Shown here in pieces: positions 47,584 to 56,751 of a stretch of DNA of 64,000 nucleotides. The number at the start of each line of letters is the position of its first letter. Within the stretch, counting starts at the first letter, position 1. Under the pieces are notes generated by a model, which saw only the letters and a program-made list of their open reading frames with translations, did not search any database and was not told the DNA's origin. Source of the stretch: CAIYRG01 sp963747255 (GTDB lineage: Bacteria > Pseudomonadota > Alphaproteobacteria > Micropepsales > Micropepsaceae). Location: NCBI GenBank assembly GCA_963747255.1, contig CAVVEG010000017.1, positions 868,001 through 932,000 of the forward strand. Direction: 5' to 3'. Position numbers and translations under genes: made by a program.

Positions 47584-48123
47584 TCAGGTGAGGCGTCGGC
47601 GCAAATGTTCCGTTACGGCGCGTCCGAGCTCCTGCTTCAGGATGATTTCAACCTGGCGCGGAAGATGCGCATCCAGCCACTCGCGAAGCATCGGCTTCAA
47701 CTGGTTGATGAGTTCGGGCTCGCGGCTGTTCACCCACTGCTGCAACCCGGTCGATACGGCTTCCTGCACCGCACGCGCGAATACCGTCTCCAGCATGCCG
47801 CCTGCGAATGTGGAATACTGCTCCGAAGCTTCGTCCAGTGTCTCAAACGCCCTTTCAATCGCCTGACGCGAACTGTCGGACAGCAATGGCTCGCGGACTT
47901 CCACCACATCGCTCCCATTCCGGTGTTCATCGGTGCCGGGGGCGGATTGCTCCGCGGAAATCTCTTCCGTCAACTCCAGTATCTCGGCCTGTAGCGCCTC
48001 GGCCCGGACGGTTTGAGCTTTGGGAGTTACGCCTTCCGGCTGATCTTCGGAAATGATCTTGCGTATCGACGCGAGAATCTCCTCCATCGTGGGGTCATTC
48101 TGCGGCTCAGCTGGCATATTCAT
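47584..48123 (-). CDS. popZ: Polar organizing protein PopZ (DUF2497)
   Basis: PopZ self-assembles at cell poles, anchors ParB-bound origins and recruits cell-cycle regulators in alphaproteobacteria. The 179-residue protein has the binding helix near the N terminus (PTMEEILASIRKIISED), an acidic Pro/Glu-rich linker, and the C-terminal oligomerisation helices (LINQLKPMLREWLDAHLP, HLRRRL). Its place directly upstream of valS, ten bases away, is the conserved arrangement. Starts at 48123 and 48117 are both possible. Confidence 0.9.
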   Translation of the reverse strand: MNMPAEPQNDPTMEEILASIRKIISEDQPEGVTPKAQTVRAEALQAEILELTEEISAEQSAPGTDEHRNGSDVVEVREPLLSDSSRQAIERAFETLDEASEQYSTFAGGMLETVFARAVQEAVSTGLQQWVNSREPELINQLKPMLREWLDAHLPRQVEIILKQELGRAVTEHLRRRLT

Positions 48124-48172
48124 ATTTCTCTCGACGAATCCAGGAAGCACCCATCAATAAGGCAGATCGGCG

Positions 48173-49279
48173 ATGAAAGCCATATTGGGCGAGGCACCGC
48201 AGCAGGGCGTGGAAGCCGTTGCGCACAGGATGCGGTTCTGGTCAAGGCGACGCCTCGAAATTCTGCATGGATTGCGTATTTCGGCCGCCGGACTTGCAAG
48301 CTATGCCGTCGCCGAAGTGCTCCGATTACCCCAGGGTTATTGGGCCGTTTTCACCGCCGTCCTTGTTGTGCAGGGAAGTGTCGGCGGATCCTGGAAAGCT
48401 TCCACCGACCGATTGCTGGGGACTTTGCTTGGGGCCGCTTATGGAACGGTGGTCGCCACCGCAATTCCGCACGGTGATGCATTCACGACGGGCGCGGCCC
48501 TCACGGTTTCGCTGCTGCCATTATCGATGCTTGCTGCATTCAAGCCGGCCTATCGGGTTGCTCCGATCACGGCGATCATTCTCCTGCTTGGAAGCACCGG
48601 GGCCACCGAGGGTCCGGTCCGCGCCGCCATGCTTCGGACGCTCGAAGTCGCGCTTGGCGGGATCTGCGGGATGGCCGTCTCGCTGTTCCTGTTCCCGGCG
48701 CGCGCCCACATGCTGCTCGGCGAATCGGCCGACAAAGTGTTGCAGCGGATGTCCGCCCTGTTCGCCGAACTTGTCGCCGCAATCACGCGCGCTGCAGCAA
48801 CCGAAAGTATTCGGGCGAAACAGGACTCCGTCGGAGCCGCGCAGACCGAACTCGAGAATATTGCCGCCGAAGCAGCGCGCGAAAGGCGCAATCACCTGTC
48901 CGAAGACGTCGATCCTGCTCCCATCGCCCGCACATTGCGGCGCCTGCGACACGACCTTGTTCTGATCGGGCGCATCGTCTCCGAACCGGTCGTCAAGCAG
49001 CCGACGCCGGTTTTTGAAGAAATTCTGGGAGAATTTTCCCAAACCGGCGTCGGGCAGATGCGAGCAATCGGACGGGCTTTCGCAGCACGCGTGCCTCCCG
49101 CCCCGCTGGAACCCTTCGAGACCGCAATTCAGAAGGTGCTCGCTGCCCTGCAGCAGATCGCGCCCGAAGAGCGAGTCATAGCGCTCCGATTTTCGTTACA
49201 ACAGTTTCAAGAGAATCTGCAGGACCTGCATCAGCGGGCACGCGAATTCGCAGCCGCGCAGGCCCCGGTCAAAACCTGA
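48173..49279 (+). CDS. FUSC family inner-membrane protein
   Basis: A 368-residue membrane protein. Residues 30-180 hold about six transmembrane helices with the FUSC pattern (LPQGYWAVFTAVLVVQGSVG, DRLLGTLLGAAYGTVVA); the rest is a cytoplasmic helical domain. Relatives such as AaeB and MdtO export aromatic acids or other toxic anions, with a membrane-fusion partner not seen here. It is divergent from popZ with 49 bases between starts and converges with pcm, overlapping 11 bases. Confidence 0.86.
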   Translation: MKAILGEAPQQGVEAVAHRMRFWSRRRLEILHGLRISAAGLASYAVAEVLRLPQGYWAVFTAVLVVQGSVGGSWKASTDRLLGTLLGAAYGTVVATAIPHGDAFTTGAALTVSLLPLSMLAAFKPAYRVAPITAIILLLGSTGATEGPVRAAMLRTLEVALGGICGMAVSLFLFPARAHMLLGESADKVLQRMSALFAELVAAITRAAATESIRAKQDSVGAAQTELENIAAEAARERRNHLSEDVDPAPIARTLRRLRHDLVLIGRIVSEPVVKQPTPVFEEILGEFSQTGVGQMRAIGRAFAARVPPAPLEPFETAIQKVLAALQQIAPEERVIALRFSLQQFQENLQDLHQRAREFAAAQAPVKT

Positions 49280-49925
49280 AGCCACGCGACTTCTCGAACC
49301 CCGGCAGCACGGGAATCCAGGCGTCAAAGGCCTCGCGTTCGCCGATCGCGGTCCCGTGCTTGACATAAAGGCAGCCAAAGCCGGCTGCGCCGTCCCTTTT
49401 GACCGCAACCAGGCGCCCGCCGTCATTCAGCTGATCCAGCAGTTCGGAAGGATCCCGCTCGATTGCACCTTCAACCAAAATCACGTCGAAAGGGGCGTGC
49501 GCTGGGTCCCCGTCGGTGAGAGGTCCCCTGACCAGCTGAACATTTCGCGCGGACAGATCGTTCAATCTGAACTGCGCAACCGACAAAAGCTCTTCCTTCT
49601 CTTCCAGGGCATAGACGCGCGATGTCAGCATGCCAAGGACTGCTGCCGAGTAGCCGGTGCCACAGCCCACATCCAGAACGGCGTCATCCGGCAGAATTGC
49701 GGCCAGTTGCACCAGCTTTCCGAAGCAGCGGGCATCCATCAGCACACGGTTGGGCGCAAGTTCGATCACGCGCTCCGTATAGGCAACCGGCCTAAACCGC
49801 TCCGGCACGAAAAGTTCGCGCGGTACTGTCTGCATAGCGTGGCAAATGCGGGCATCCGTCACGTCGTTGGTGCGCAGCTGCGCTGCTACCATATTGGCGC
49901 GCTGCACGGCGCTTTCGAGCATCAT
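49269..49925 (-). CDS. pcm: Protein-L-isoaspartate O-methyltransferase
   Basis: Repairs isoaspartyl residues in aged proteins by methylation. The 218-residue chain from MMLESAVQRANMVAAQLRTN includes FVPERFRPVAYTER, the SAM site AVLDVGCGTGYSAAVLG and PFDVILVEGAIE, as in the alphaproteobacterial subgroup encoded near tolC, popZ and valS. The longer frame to 50015 adds 30 unconserved residues. An extra ATG one codon in is equally possible. Confidence 0.9.
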   Translation of the reverse strand: MMLESAVQRANMVAAQLRTNDVTDARICHAMQTVPRELFVPERFRPVAYTERVIELAPNRVLMDARCFGKLVQLAAILPDDAVLDVGCGTGYSAAVLGMLTSRVYALEEKEELLSVAQFRLNDLSARNVQLVRGPLTDGDPAHAPFDVILVEGAIERDPSELLDQLNDGGRLVAVKRDGAAGFGCLYVKHGTAIGEREAFDAWIPVLPGFEKSRGFRF

Positions 49926-50035
49926 CGTACCTGAAGGTGGTAAGGTCGCAGGCTTATAGAGGGACAGACAGGGCCTGACAATTGCATCAGGCACGGCCAT
50001 GGAGCCTGCTGCCACCGATGGTCTATAATGGAAAC

Positions 50036-50941
50036 ATGGCCGGGCGAATCCTTGCAGTTATGACGATCGCGCTTCTTTCAGGCGCTGCAGGATATTTCAT
50101 CCACGGTGGGCTCCCCCAACCTGGCATTCCCGCCGAAACCATGTCGGCTCCCCCGCCCGATTCTGTGCGCGTGCTCTACAGCCTGACGGCAAAGCGCAAC
50201 GACCGCGAAATGATTGCTTTGATCGATTCGGCGAAAACCCATGTCTATTTCGCCATGTATGAATTCACGCTGCGCGATATCGCCGATGCGCTGGTCAGCG
50301 CGAAAAAGCGCGGCGTGGACGTGGAAGGCGTGGTCGATTCGGAGGAGAGCGCCAAATCCTATGGACGCCCGATTCTTGCCGAACTGCTCTCAGCCGGCAT
50401 TCCGGTCAAGACCGAAAAACACGCGAGCGGTAATGGCATCATGCATATCAAGGCGCTCACAACCGAGAAAGCTTATGCGCTGGGCAGCTACAACTGGACG
50501 GCCTCAGCCACCAACGAGAACGACGAGTTGCTGGAGATCGGGACCAGCCCCGCAATGGTCGAGACCTATAGCGGCATTCTCAGGAAGCTCATTGAACAAT
50601 ACCCCGCCGCCAATCCGTCGGCTGTTGAGGCCGGGCCAGCCGGGGAGTTCGATTTCTCGGAAGCCCAAGAGCATGTCGGCCAGAATACGCGCGTTCGGGG
50701 AACCTTGGTCAATGCGCACAAATCGGCCAGCGGAACCGTGTTCCTTGATTTCTGCAGGCAGTACAGAAGCTGCCCGTTTTCCGCGGTGATCTTCGCGGAT
50801 GACGCGAAGCAATTCGGTGATCTATCCAAGTTCGTGGGCAAGGAGATCACGGTTTCGGGAAAAATCTCCTCCTATCAATCCCGCGCTGAAATCATCCTGA
50901 GAAGCCCCGACCAGATCAGCCAGGCACGCGCCGACGAGTAG
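50036..50941 (+). CDS. Exported phospholipase D-like nuclease with C-terminal OB-like domain
   Basis: A 301-residue protein. MAGRILAVMTIALLSGAAGY is a signal peptide or anchor. Residues 55-185 form one PLD domain: AMYEFTLRDIADALVSAKKR, HIKALTTEKAYALGSYNWTA and ENDELLEI. The HxK motif is present, but the usual Asp four residues after Lys is Glu. Residues 215-295 (TRVRGTLVNAHK, GKEITVSGKISSYQ) look like an OB-fold domain that may bind nucleic acid. Single-HKD members act as dimers. A secreted or periplasmic nuclease is likely. Confidence 0.82.
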   Translation: MAGRILAVMTIALLSGAAGYFIHGGLPQPGIPAETMSAPPPDSVRVLYSLTAKRNDREMIALIDSAKTHVYFAMYEFTLRDIADALVSAKKRGVDVEGVVDSEESAKSYGRPILAELLSAGIPVKTEKHASGNGIMHIKALTTEKAYALGSYNWTASATNENDELLEIGTSPAMVETYSGILRKLIEQYPAANPSAVEAGPAGEFDFSEAQEHVGQNTRVRGTLVNAHKSASGTVFLDFCRQYRSCPFSAVIFADDAKQFGDLSKFVGKEITVSGKISSYQSRAEIILRSPDQISQARADE

Positions 50942-51008
50942 AAGGCGCGGTTGTGGCCTTTCCAGCCGAAATGCTATAGCCCCTCCCTGCTCCCGAATGA
51001 TTGTTCAA

Positions 51009-51082
51009 GGCCACGTGGCGGAGTGGTGACGCAGCGGTCTGCAAAACCGTTTACCCCGGTTCAATTCCGGGCGTGGCCTCCA
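51009..51082 (+). tRNA. tRNA-Cys(GCA)
   Basis: A 74-base tRNA with encoded CCA. GGCCACG pairs with CGTGGCC, the anticodon loop CTGCAAA gives GCA, U is the discriminator base usual for tRNA-Cys, and the T loop reads GGTTCAATTCC. Confidence 0.96.
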
Positions 51083-51101
51083 CAGCCCAGGTAGAGCCTT
51101 A

Positions 51102-51128
51102 GGAAACCGGGCTCGCCGCGACACGTTT
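51102..51128 (+). promoter_or_regulatory. Weak EcfG-like promoter before the glycine-zipper gene
   Basis: GGAAA, 17 bases, CGTTT. One mismatch in the -35 element; the -10 ends 34 bases before the ATG. Suggestive only. Confidence 0.3.
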
Positions 51129-51162
51129 TCTTCAGGAATGGGTTCATGAAGGAGAAAGTGTC

Positions 51163-51522
51163 ATGCGGACACTACCAAAGCTTGGCAGTTTGGCGGCTGC
51201 AGCCGGACTGAGCGCAATGCTCGCCTTCCCGGTCGCGCCGGCCTATGCCAGCGTGCAGGGACGCGACACGCTGCTGGGCGCGGGAATCGGTGCGGTGGCG
51301 GGTGGCCTGCTCGGCCACGGCCGGGTTGGACCGGTGCTTGGTGGAGCAGCGGTCGGTGCGGCCGCCGGCGCTCTTCTAGCACCGCATCATAAACACTATG
51401 CCTCGTATTACGATCGCTATGGTCGTAGGCACCGTTATGCCTACTATACGGGGCGCCGCGGACGGTACCCCTATGACAGGTACGGATACTACGATCCGTA
51501 TGGTTATTACCCCCGGGGCTGA
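51163..51522 (+). CDS. Exported glycine-zipper protein with Tyr/Arg-rich tail
   Basis: A 119-residue protein. The signal peptide ends near residue 29 (PVAPAYA). Residues 36-73 are a glycine zipper, LLGAGIGAVAGGLLGHGRVG then LGGAAVGAAAGALLAP, able to insert in or pack against membranes. The last 45 residues are Tyr, Arg, Gly and His in a repeating pattern (RYGYYDPYGYY). Such proteins are common and uncharacterised in alphaproteobacterial envelopes. AAGGAGA lies 10 bases before the ATG, and a terminator follows. Confidence 0.8.
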   Translation: MRTLPKLGSLAAAAGLSAMLAFPVAPAYASVQGRDTLLGAGIGAVAGGLLGHGRVGPVLGGAAVGAAAGALLAPHHKHYASYYDRYGRRHRYAYYTGRRGRYPYDRYGYYDPYGYYPRG

Positions 51523-51533
51523 CACCCTGATGA

Positions 51534-51557
51534 GGGCCGGTGTGAACCGGCCCTTTT
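51534..51557 (+). terminator. Rho-independent terminator of the glycine-zipper gene
   Basis: A 7-base GC stem (GGGCCGG and CCGGCCC) with a 6-base loop is followed by TTTTCTTTT. Confidence 0.88.
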
Positions 51558-51597
51558 CTTTTCCCGCACGCCTGGGATAGAACGGGCCGGTAGCTAT

Positions 51598-51672
51598 TCC
51601 GCGGTAGCTCAGCGGTAGAGCAGCCGGCTGTTAACCGGCTGGTCGTAGGTTCGAATCCTACCCGCGGAGCCA
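51598..51672 (+). tRNA. tRNA-Asn(GUU)
   Basis: A 75-base tRNA with encoded CCA. TCCGCGG pairs with CCGCGGA, the anticodon loop CTGTTAA gives GUU, and the T arm contains GGTTCGAATCC. It lies between the glycine-zipper gene and glgC. Confidence 0.97.
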
Positions 51673-51725
51673 CTCTGCCTGTGGAACTGCGTTAACTCCC
51701 TTAAGTCGCGCGATGGAGGGAACCG

Positions 51726-52994
51726 ATGGTCACAGGGCCGGAGATCGAAAGACCCCTTGCGCGACGGGCAATGGCTTACGTGCTGGCCGGGGGGCGCGGC
51801 AGCCGGTTGATGGAGCTGACCGAAAAGCGGGCCAAGCCGGCGGTCCATTTCGGGGGCAAGCTGAGAATCATCGATTTTGCGCTGTCGAACGCACTGAATT
51901 CCGGCATCCGCCATATCGCGGTCGCGACTCAATACAAAGCGCACAGTCTCATCCGGCACCTGCAGCGCGGCTGGGATTTTCTGCGGCCGGAACGCAACGA
52001 GAGCTTCGACATCCTGCCGGCAAGTCAGCGTGTTTCAGAGGAGATGTGGTATCGCGGGACTGCCGATGCGGTGTTTCAGAACGTCGATATCATCCGGAGC
52101 TATTCGCCCGAATTCATCGTCGTACTTGCCGGCGATCACATTTACAAAATGGATTACGAACTGATGCTGCGGCAGCATGTGGCGCAGCGGGCCGATGTCA
52201 CCGTCGGATGCGCGGCCGTGCCGCGACTGGAGGCCACAGGGTTTGGCGTGATGCATATCGACGCAAGCGATCGCATCATTGGTTTTCTGGAAAAGCCGGC
52301 CAATCCTCCGGGCATTCCGGGCAATCCCGATCTCGCACTGGCGAGCATGGGAATTTATGTCTTTCGTTCGGAATTCCTGTTCGATCAGTTGCAGCGCGAC
52401 GACGCCGCCCGGAATTCCAGCCATGATTTCGGCAAGGATATCATTCCGCGTCTGGTGCGCGAGAGCAAAGCGGTGGCGCATCGCTTCGAGTATTCCTGCG
52501 TGCGCGCCAAACCGGATTCGCCGCCCTATTGGCGTGATGTCGGCACGGTGGACGCATATTTCACCGCCAATATGGATCTCACCCGCGAAGAACCCGATCT
52601 CGACCTTTATGATTCCGACTGGCCTATCTGGACCTATAACGAGAACACCCCACCTGCGAAATTTGTGCTCGACGGCGGAGGTTATCGGGGTGCTGCAATC
52701 TGCTCAATGGTGTCGGGTGGATGCATCATTTACGGTGCCACGGTGACAAATTCGCTGCTGTTTAGCCATACGAGGATACAGGCTGGCAGCCAGATCGATC
52801 GCGCGGTCATTCTTCCGAGATGCGACATCGGGCACAATGTCCGCTTACGGAATGTCGTGATTGATCGTGGCGTAAAGATCCCCGACAACACGGTGATCGG
52901 CGAAGATCCGCCGGTTGACGCGCAGCGATTTCGCCGCACCGAAGCTGGGGTGTGCCTTGTCACCGGGGCGATGATCGCTAATCTCACCGCATAA
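51726..52994 (+). CDS. glgC: Glucose-1-phosphate adenylyltransferase
   Basis: GlgC makes ADP-glucose, the committed step of bacterial glycogen synthesis, and is allosterically controlled. The 422-residue protein shows AYVLAGGRGSRLMELTEKRA with the catalytic loop, GGKLRIIDFALSNALNSGI, VLAGDHIYKMDYE, YWRDVGTVDAYF, and a C-terminal left-handed beta helix (CDIGHNVRLRNVVIDRGV). glgA follows 18 bases later. No branching enzyme, phosphorylase or debranching gene is in the window. Confidence 0.97.
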   Translation: MVTGPEIERPLARRAMAYVLAGGRGSRLMELTEKRAKPAVHFGGKLRIIDFALSNALNSGIRHIAVATQYKAHSLIRHLQRGWDFLRPERNESFDILPASQRVSEEMWYRGTADAVFQNVDIIRSYSPEFIVVLAGDHIYKMDYELMLRQHVAQRADVTVGCAAVPRLEATGFGVMHIDASDRIIGFLEKPANPPGIPGNPDLALASMGIYVFRSEFLFDQLQRDDAARNSSHDFGKDIIPRLVRESKAVAHRFEYSCVRAKPDSPPYWRDVGTVDAYFTANMDLTREEPDLDLYDSDWPIWTYNENTPPAKFVLDGGGYRGAAICSMVSGGCIIYGATVTNSLLFSHTRIQAGSQIDRAVILPRCDIGHNVRLRNVVIDRGVKIPDNTVIGEDPPVDAQRFRRTEAGVCLVTGAMIANLTA

Positions 52995-53012
52995 TTTCTC
53001 CAGCCGGCAGGC

Positions 53013-54431
53013 ATGAAAATTCTTTTCCTCACGTCGGAGCTGGCCGGCTACGTGAAAGCCGGCGGTCTTGCCGACGTTTCGGCGGCACTGCCCAGGGCGC
53101 TGAGGGACCGCGGGTCGGACGCGCGCATCCTCATGCCGTTCTATGGCGCCGGACCCGACTGGCAGCCCTCCCTTGAAGTCGTGGCGCGGCTCGATGGTGT
53201 CGCGGGACTTCCGCCCTGCATGCTTGCGACCGGAAACACCCGGGACGGCGGGGCGGCCTATTTCATCATCTGCCCACAACTGTATGAAAGACCGGGCACA
53301 CCGTATACGGATACTTCACGGCAGGATTGGCCGGATAATGACGTGCGCTTTGCCCGGCTTGCGCTCGCCGCCGTCCAACTGATCAGTGGTTCCGGGAACA
53401 GCGACTGGCGGCCCGATCTGGTCCATGCCAATGACTGGCCCTCGGCGCTGGCTGCTGGCTATCTGCGATGGCGGGATATTCACATCCCCTGCCTCTTTAC
53501 CGTCCACAACCTCGCCTATCAGGGGTTGTTCGATGCCTCACGCCTGAGCGTGCTCGGGATCCCATCCGCAGCATTTTCGATCAATGGCGTGGAATTCCAC
53601 GGCCGGCTGTCGTTCATGAAGGCGGGGCTGTTTTACGCCGATCACATCACGACCGTCAGTCCGACCTACGCCCGCGAGATTACGACTGTGGAATTTGGAA
53701 GCGGTCTGGAAGGTCTTCTGGCGACATTGGCGTCATCCGGGCGGCTCAGCGGCATCCTCAACGGCGTGGGCGCGGACTGGGCGCCGGGGCGCGACCCCGC
53801 ACTGGCGGCGAATTATCCGCCGAAGGTAAAACAGGGAAAAAGGCGCAATGGCGCCTGGCTGCGCGAAACTGCCGGGCTGGATCGGGAACACCGTCCGCTG
53901 TTCGTGATGGTTTCGCGCCTCGTTCACCAGAAAGGCGTGGACCTTGCGCTTTCCTCGGTCGAGAGCATTGTCTCAAACGGAGGCCAGTTTTTCCTTATTG
54001 GCCAGGGGGAACCGGAGCTGGAAAGCCTGGCAAGAAAGACGGCGGCGCCCTTTCCCGGCTCCGCCGCTGTGATGGTTGCATTTAATGAGACCCTGTCGCG
54101 TCGTGCCATCGCCGCCAGCGATTTTTATTTGATGCCTTCGCGATTTGAGCCCTGCGGTCTCAACCAGATGTATGCCGAGCGATACGGCAGTCTGCCGATC
54201 GCGCATGCGACGGGGGGCCTCGCCAATTCGATCACCGACGGCGAGACCGGATTTCTGTTCACCAGCGCCGCCCCCGAGGACCTGCGCAAAGCGATCATGC
54301 GGGCATTGACGGTTTACGCAAGGCCGGGCCGGCTGGCGGCAATGCAAAAGGCCGCCATGGCGCGGGATTTTGGCTGGGGGCCGGCGGCGGCCAGATACGA
54401 AGACCTTTATCGTAGCCTTCTCTCCCGCTGA
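53013..54431 (+). CDS. glgA: Glycogen synthase (ADP-glucose)
   Basis: A GT5 glycosyltransferase that extends alpha-1,4-glucan from ADP-glucose made by GlgC. The 472 residues begin MKILFLTSELAGYVKAGGLA with the KxGGL substrate motif, then LVHANDWPSALAAGYL, TVSPTYARE and, in the C-terminal domain, VMVSRLVHQKGVDLAL and PSRFEPCGLNQMYAERYGSL. Family length and layout. Forms a two-gene operon with glgC; the PQQ dehydrogenase follows after 55 bases. Confidence 0.96.
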   Translation: MKILFLTSELAGYVKAGGLADVSAALPRALRDRGSDARILMPFYGAGPDWQPSLEVVARLDGVAGLPPCMLATGNTRDGGAAYFIICPQLYERPGTPYTDTSRQDWPDNDVRFARLALAAVQLISGSGNSDWRPDLVHANDWPSALAAGYLRWRDIHIPCLFTVHNLAYQGLFDASRLSVLGIPSAAFSINGVEFHGRLSFMKAGLFYADHITTVSPTYAREITTVEFGSGLEGLLATLASSGRLSGILNGVGADWAPGRDPALAANYPPKVKQGKRRNGAWLRETAGLDREHRPLFVMVSRLVHQKGVDLALSSVESIVSNGGQFFLIGQGEPELESLARKTAAPFPGSAAVMVAFNETLSRRAIAASDFYLMPSRFEPCGLNQMYAERYGSLPIAHATGGLANSITDGETGFLFTSAAPEDLRKAIMRALTVYARPGRLAAMQKAAMARDFGWGPAAARYEDLYRSLLSR

Positions 54432-54486
54432 AACAGCCATCCAGCCGTGCTAAACTGGCGCGCGATGGTGCTCAAGGGAGGGAATA

Positions 54487-56652
54487 ATGCTGCGCAATGG
54501 CCTTCTGTCCAGGTCCGCTTTGGCTCTTGTGGTCGCCGGGCTGGTTTCATCGGCGCCCAATGTCCGTGGGCAGACCTTTGCCGGCACCCCCGTCCCGCAG
54601 CAATTCGCGCGCACAGGGCTTCCGTCCACACAGAACGGCGAATGGCCGAGTTATGCGGGCGACATAAAGGGCACGCGCTACTCGCCACTTGCCCAGATCG
54701 ACGCTTCGAATTTCAACCGGCTGCAGGTTGCGTGGCGATTCAAGACCGACAATTTCGGCCCCTATCCCGAATGGAAGCTGGAAGGCACACCAATCATGAT
54801 CAAGGGTGTGCTTTACACAACGGCTGGAACACGCCGTTCCGTGATTGCGCTGGATGCGAAAACCGGAGAACTGATCTGGTCGCATTCGCTGCGCGAAGGA
54901 AAGCGTGCGGCTGTGGCCGCGCGGCAGTTGTCCGGGCACGGAGTATCATACTGGACGGACGGCAGAGGCGACGAGCGCATTCTGTATGTCACCACCGGCT
55001 ACCGGCTGGTCGAACTGAATGCAAAGACCGGCGAGATGATTCCCTCGTTCGGCGACCATGGCATTGTCGATCTCAAGGTTGGAGTGGTGAAGGGCGCCAA
55101 CGAGCAGATCGATCTGGAGACCGGTGAAATTGGCGTTCATTCGACGCCAACCATCGTGCGCGACGTGGCAATCGTCGGCTCTTCGATGCGCGAGGGCGCG
55201 ACGGTACCGACGCACAACAATACCAAGGGGCTGGTGCGCGCTTTCGATGTGCGCACGGGCAAGCAACTGTGGCGATTCAACACCATCCCGGCGCCCGGGG
55301 AATTCGGCAACGACACCTGGGAGAACGGTTCCTGGGCGGATAACGGCAATACGGGCGTATGGACCCATATCAGCGCCGACGAGGATCTCGGGCTGGTTTA
55401 TCTGCCGGTTGAAACGCCGTCTTCGGATTATTATGGCGGCCATCGTCCCGGAAACAATCTGTTCGGGGAATCGCTGGTCGCGGTCGATTTGCGCACCGGC
55501 CAGAGACGCTGGCATTTTCAGCTCATCCATCATCCGATCTGGAATTTCGACATGTCGTCCATGCCGATTCTGGCGGATATCAATGTGAATGGCCGCGCCA
55601 TCAAAGCGGTCGCGGTGCCGACGAAGCAGGGATATCTTTATGTCTTCGATCGCGTGACCGGACAACCCGTCTGGCCGATCGAGGAACGGCCCGTTCCGCA
55701 ATCCGATGTGCCGGGGGAAAAGACCTCTGCCACGCAGCCATTCCCGCCCGACAAGCTGCGCTACAATCGGAACTTCCTCAAACTGCCGGACGATCTCATC
55801 GACTTCACGCCTGAATTGCGCGCGCAGGCGCTGGAGGCGATCAAGCGCTACCGCTATGAGCCCAATCCTTTCACGCCGGGATCGATTGCCGACGTGAAAG
55901 GGCGGCTGGGCTCAATCGTTTCACCCACCGCGACCAACTGGCCCGGCGGAGGTTACGATCCCGAACTGCACATCGCCTTCGCACCGGCGGGAAATGTGAT
56001 GGGCGTTCGCGCGTTGCGCACGCCTCCGGCAGAATTTTCCGACATCCGCTATGTGGCCGGCGTGAACGGACGTCCGTTCCAGGTCATCCTCGGACCAGGC
56101 GATTGCTGCGCCGCAGATGCGCCGCTGACCGCCCAAAGGGCGAAGGAAGCGAAGGAACCGCCGGTCGCACGCGACAGGGGCGATGGCGCCCAACTCGCGG
56201 TGCAAGGGTTACCGATCTCAAAGCCACCCTATGGTCTGCTGGCGGCAATCGATCTCGATAAAGGTGAGCTGAAATGGCAGACACCGCATGGCGACACGCC
56301 CGACAATATCCGCAACAACCCGGCTTTGAAGGGCCTGAATATCCCCAAGACCGGACAGCCCGGAACCTGGGGAGTCGGCCTGCTGGTGACAAAAACGCTG
56401 GTTATCATGGGCGATCCGCAGCGCACGACAACGCCGGATCATCCGGATGGGGCCATGCTGCGCGCGTACGACAAGCTCACCGGACAGCAGGTTGGCGCGG
56501 TGTGGATGCCGGCTCAGCAGAGCGGTTCGCCGATGACCTACATGGTGGATGGGAAGCAATATATTGTCGTGGCAATCAGCGACGCGACCGAAGGCGACAC
56601 GCGCCGGCCGCGTTATTCGGGCGAGTACGTGGCTTTCGCGCTACCGAACTGA
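54487..56652 (+). CDS. PQQ-dependent (quinoprotein) dehydrogenase, exported
   Basis: A periplasmic quinoprotein of 721 residues that oxidises an alcohol or sugar and passes electrons to the respiratory chain. A signal peptide (ALALVVAGLVSSAPNVRGQ) leads into an eight-bladed propeller: EWPSYAGDIKGTRYSPLAQI, ALDAKTGELIWSH, WTHISADEDLGLVYLPVETP, FDMSSMPILADI, TKQGYLYVFDRVTGQPVWPI, GTWGVGLLVTK. Adjacent cysteines 540-541 lie in a PGDCCAADAP loop, not at the N-terminal position seen in methanol dehydrogenases. No haem motif or PQQ biosynthesis genes are present. The substrate is unknown. Confidence 0.9.
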   Translation: MLRNGLLSRSALALVVAGLVSSAPNVRGQTFAGTPVPQQFARTGLPSTQNGEWPSYAGDIKGTRYSPLAQIDASNFNRLQVAWRFKTDNFGPYPEWKLEGTPIMIKGVLYTTAGTRRSVIALDAKTGELIWSHSLREGKRAAVAARQLSGHGVSYWTDGRGDERILYVTTGYRLVELNAKTGEMIPSFGDHGIVDLKVGVVKGANEQIDLETGEIGVHSTPTIVRDVAIVGSSMREGATVPTHNNTKGLVRAFDVRTGKQLWRFNTIPAPGEFGNDTWENGSWADNGNTGVWTHISADEDLGLVYLPVETPSSDYYGGHRPGNNLFGESLVAVDLRTGQRRWHFQLIHHPIWNFDMSSMPILADINVNGRAIKAVAVPTKQGYLYVFDRVTGQPVWPIEERPVPQSDVPGEKTSATQPFPPDKLRYNRNFLKLPDDLIDFTPELRAQALEAIKRYRYEPNPFTPGSIADVKGRLGSIVSPTATNWPGGGYDPELHIAFAPAGNVMGVRALRTPPAEFSDIRYVAGVNGRPFQVILGPGDCCAADAPLTAQRAKEAKEPPVARDRGDGAQLAVQGLPISKPPYGLLAAIDLDKGELKWQTPHGDTPDNIRNNPALKGLNIPKTGQPGTWGVGLLVTKTLVIMGDPQRTTTPDHPDGAMLRAYDKLTGQQVGAVWMPAQQSGSPMTYMVDGKQYIVVAISDATEGDTRRPRYSGEYVAFALPN

Positions 56653-56751
56653 GGTCACCATATCGGCGCGGGTTGAAACGCTCGCCCCCACCCGAATAGT
56701 GCGAAGCATTTTTCGATCTCCCGCAAGTTGGAGGCGATCGTGTATGGAGCC

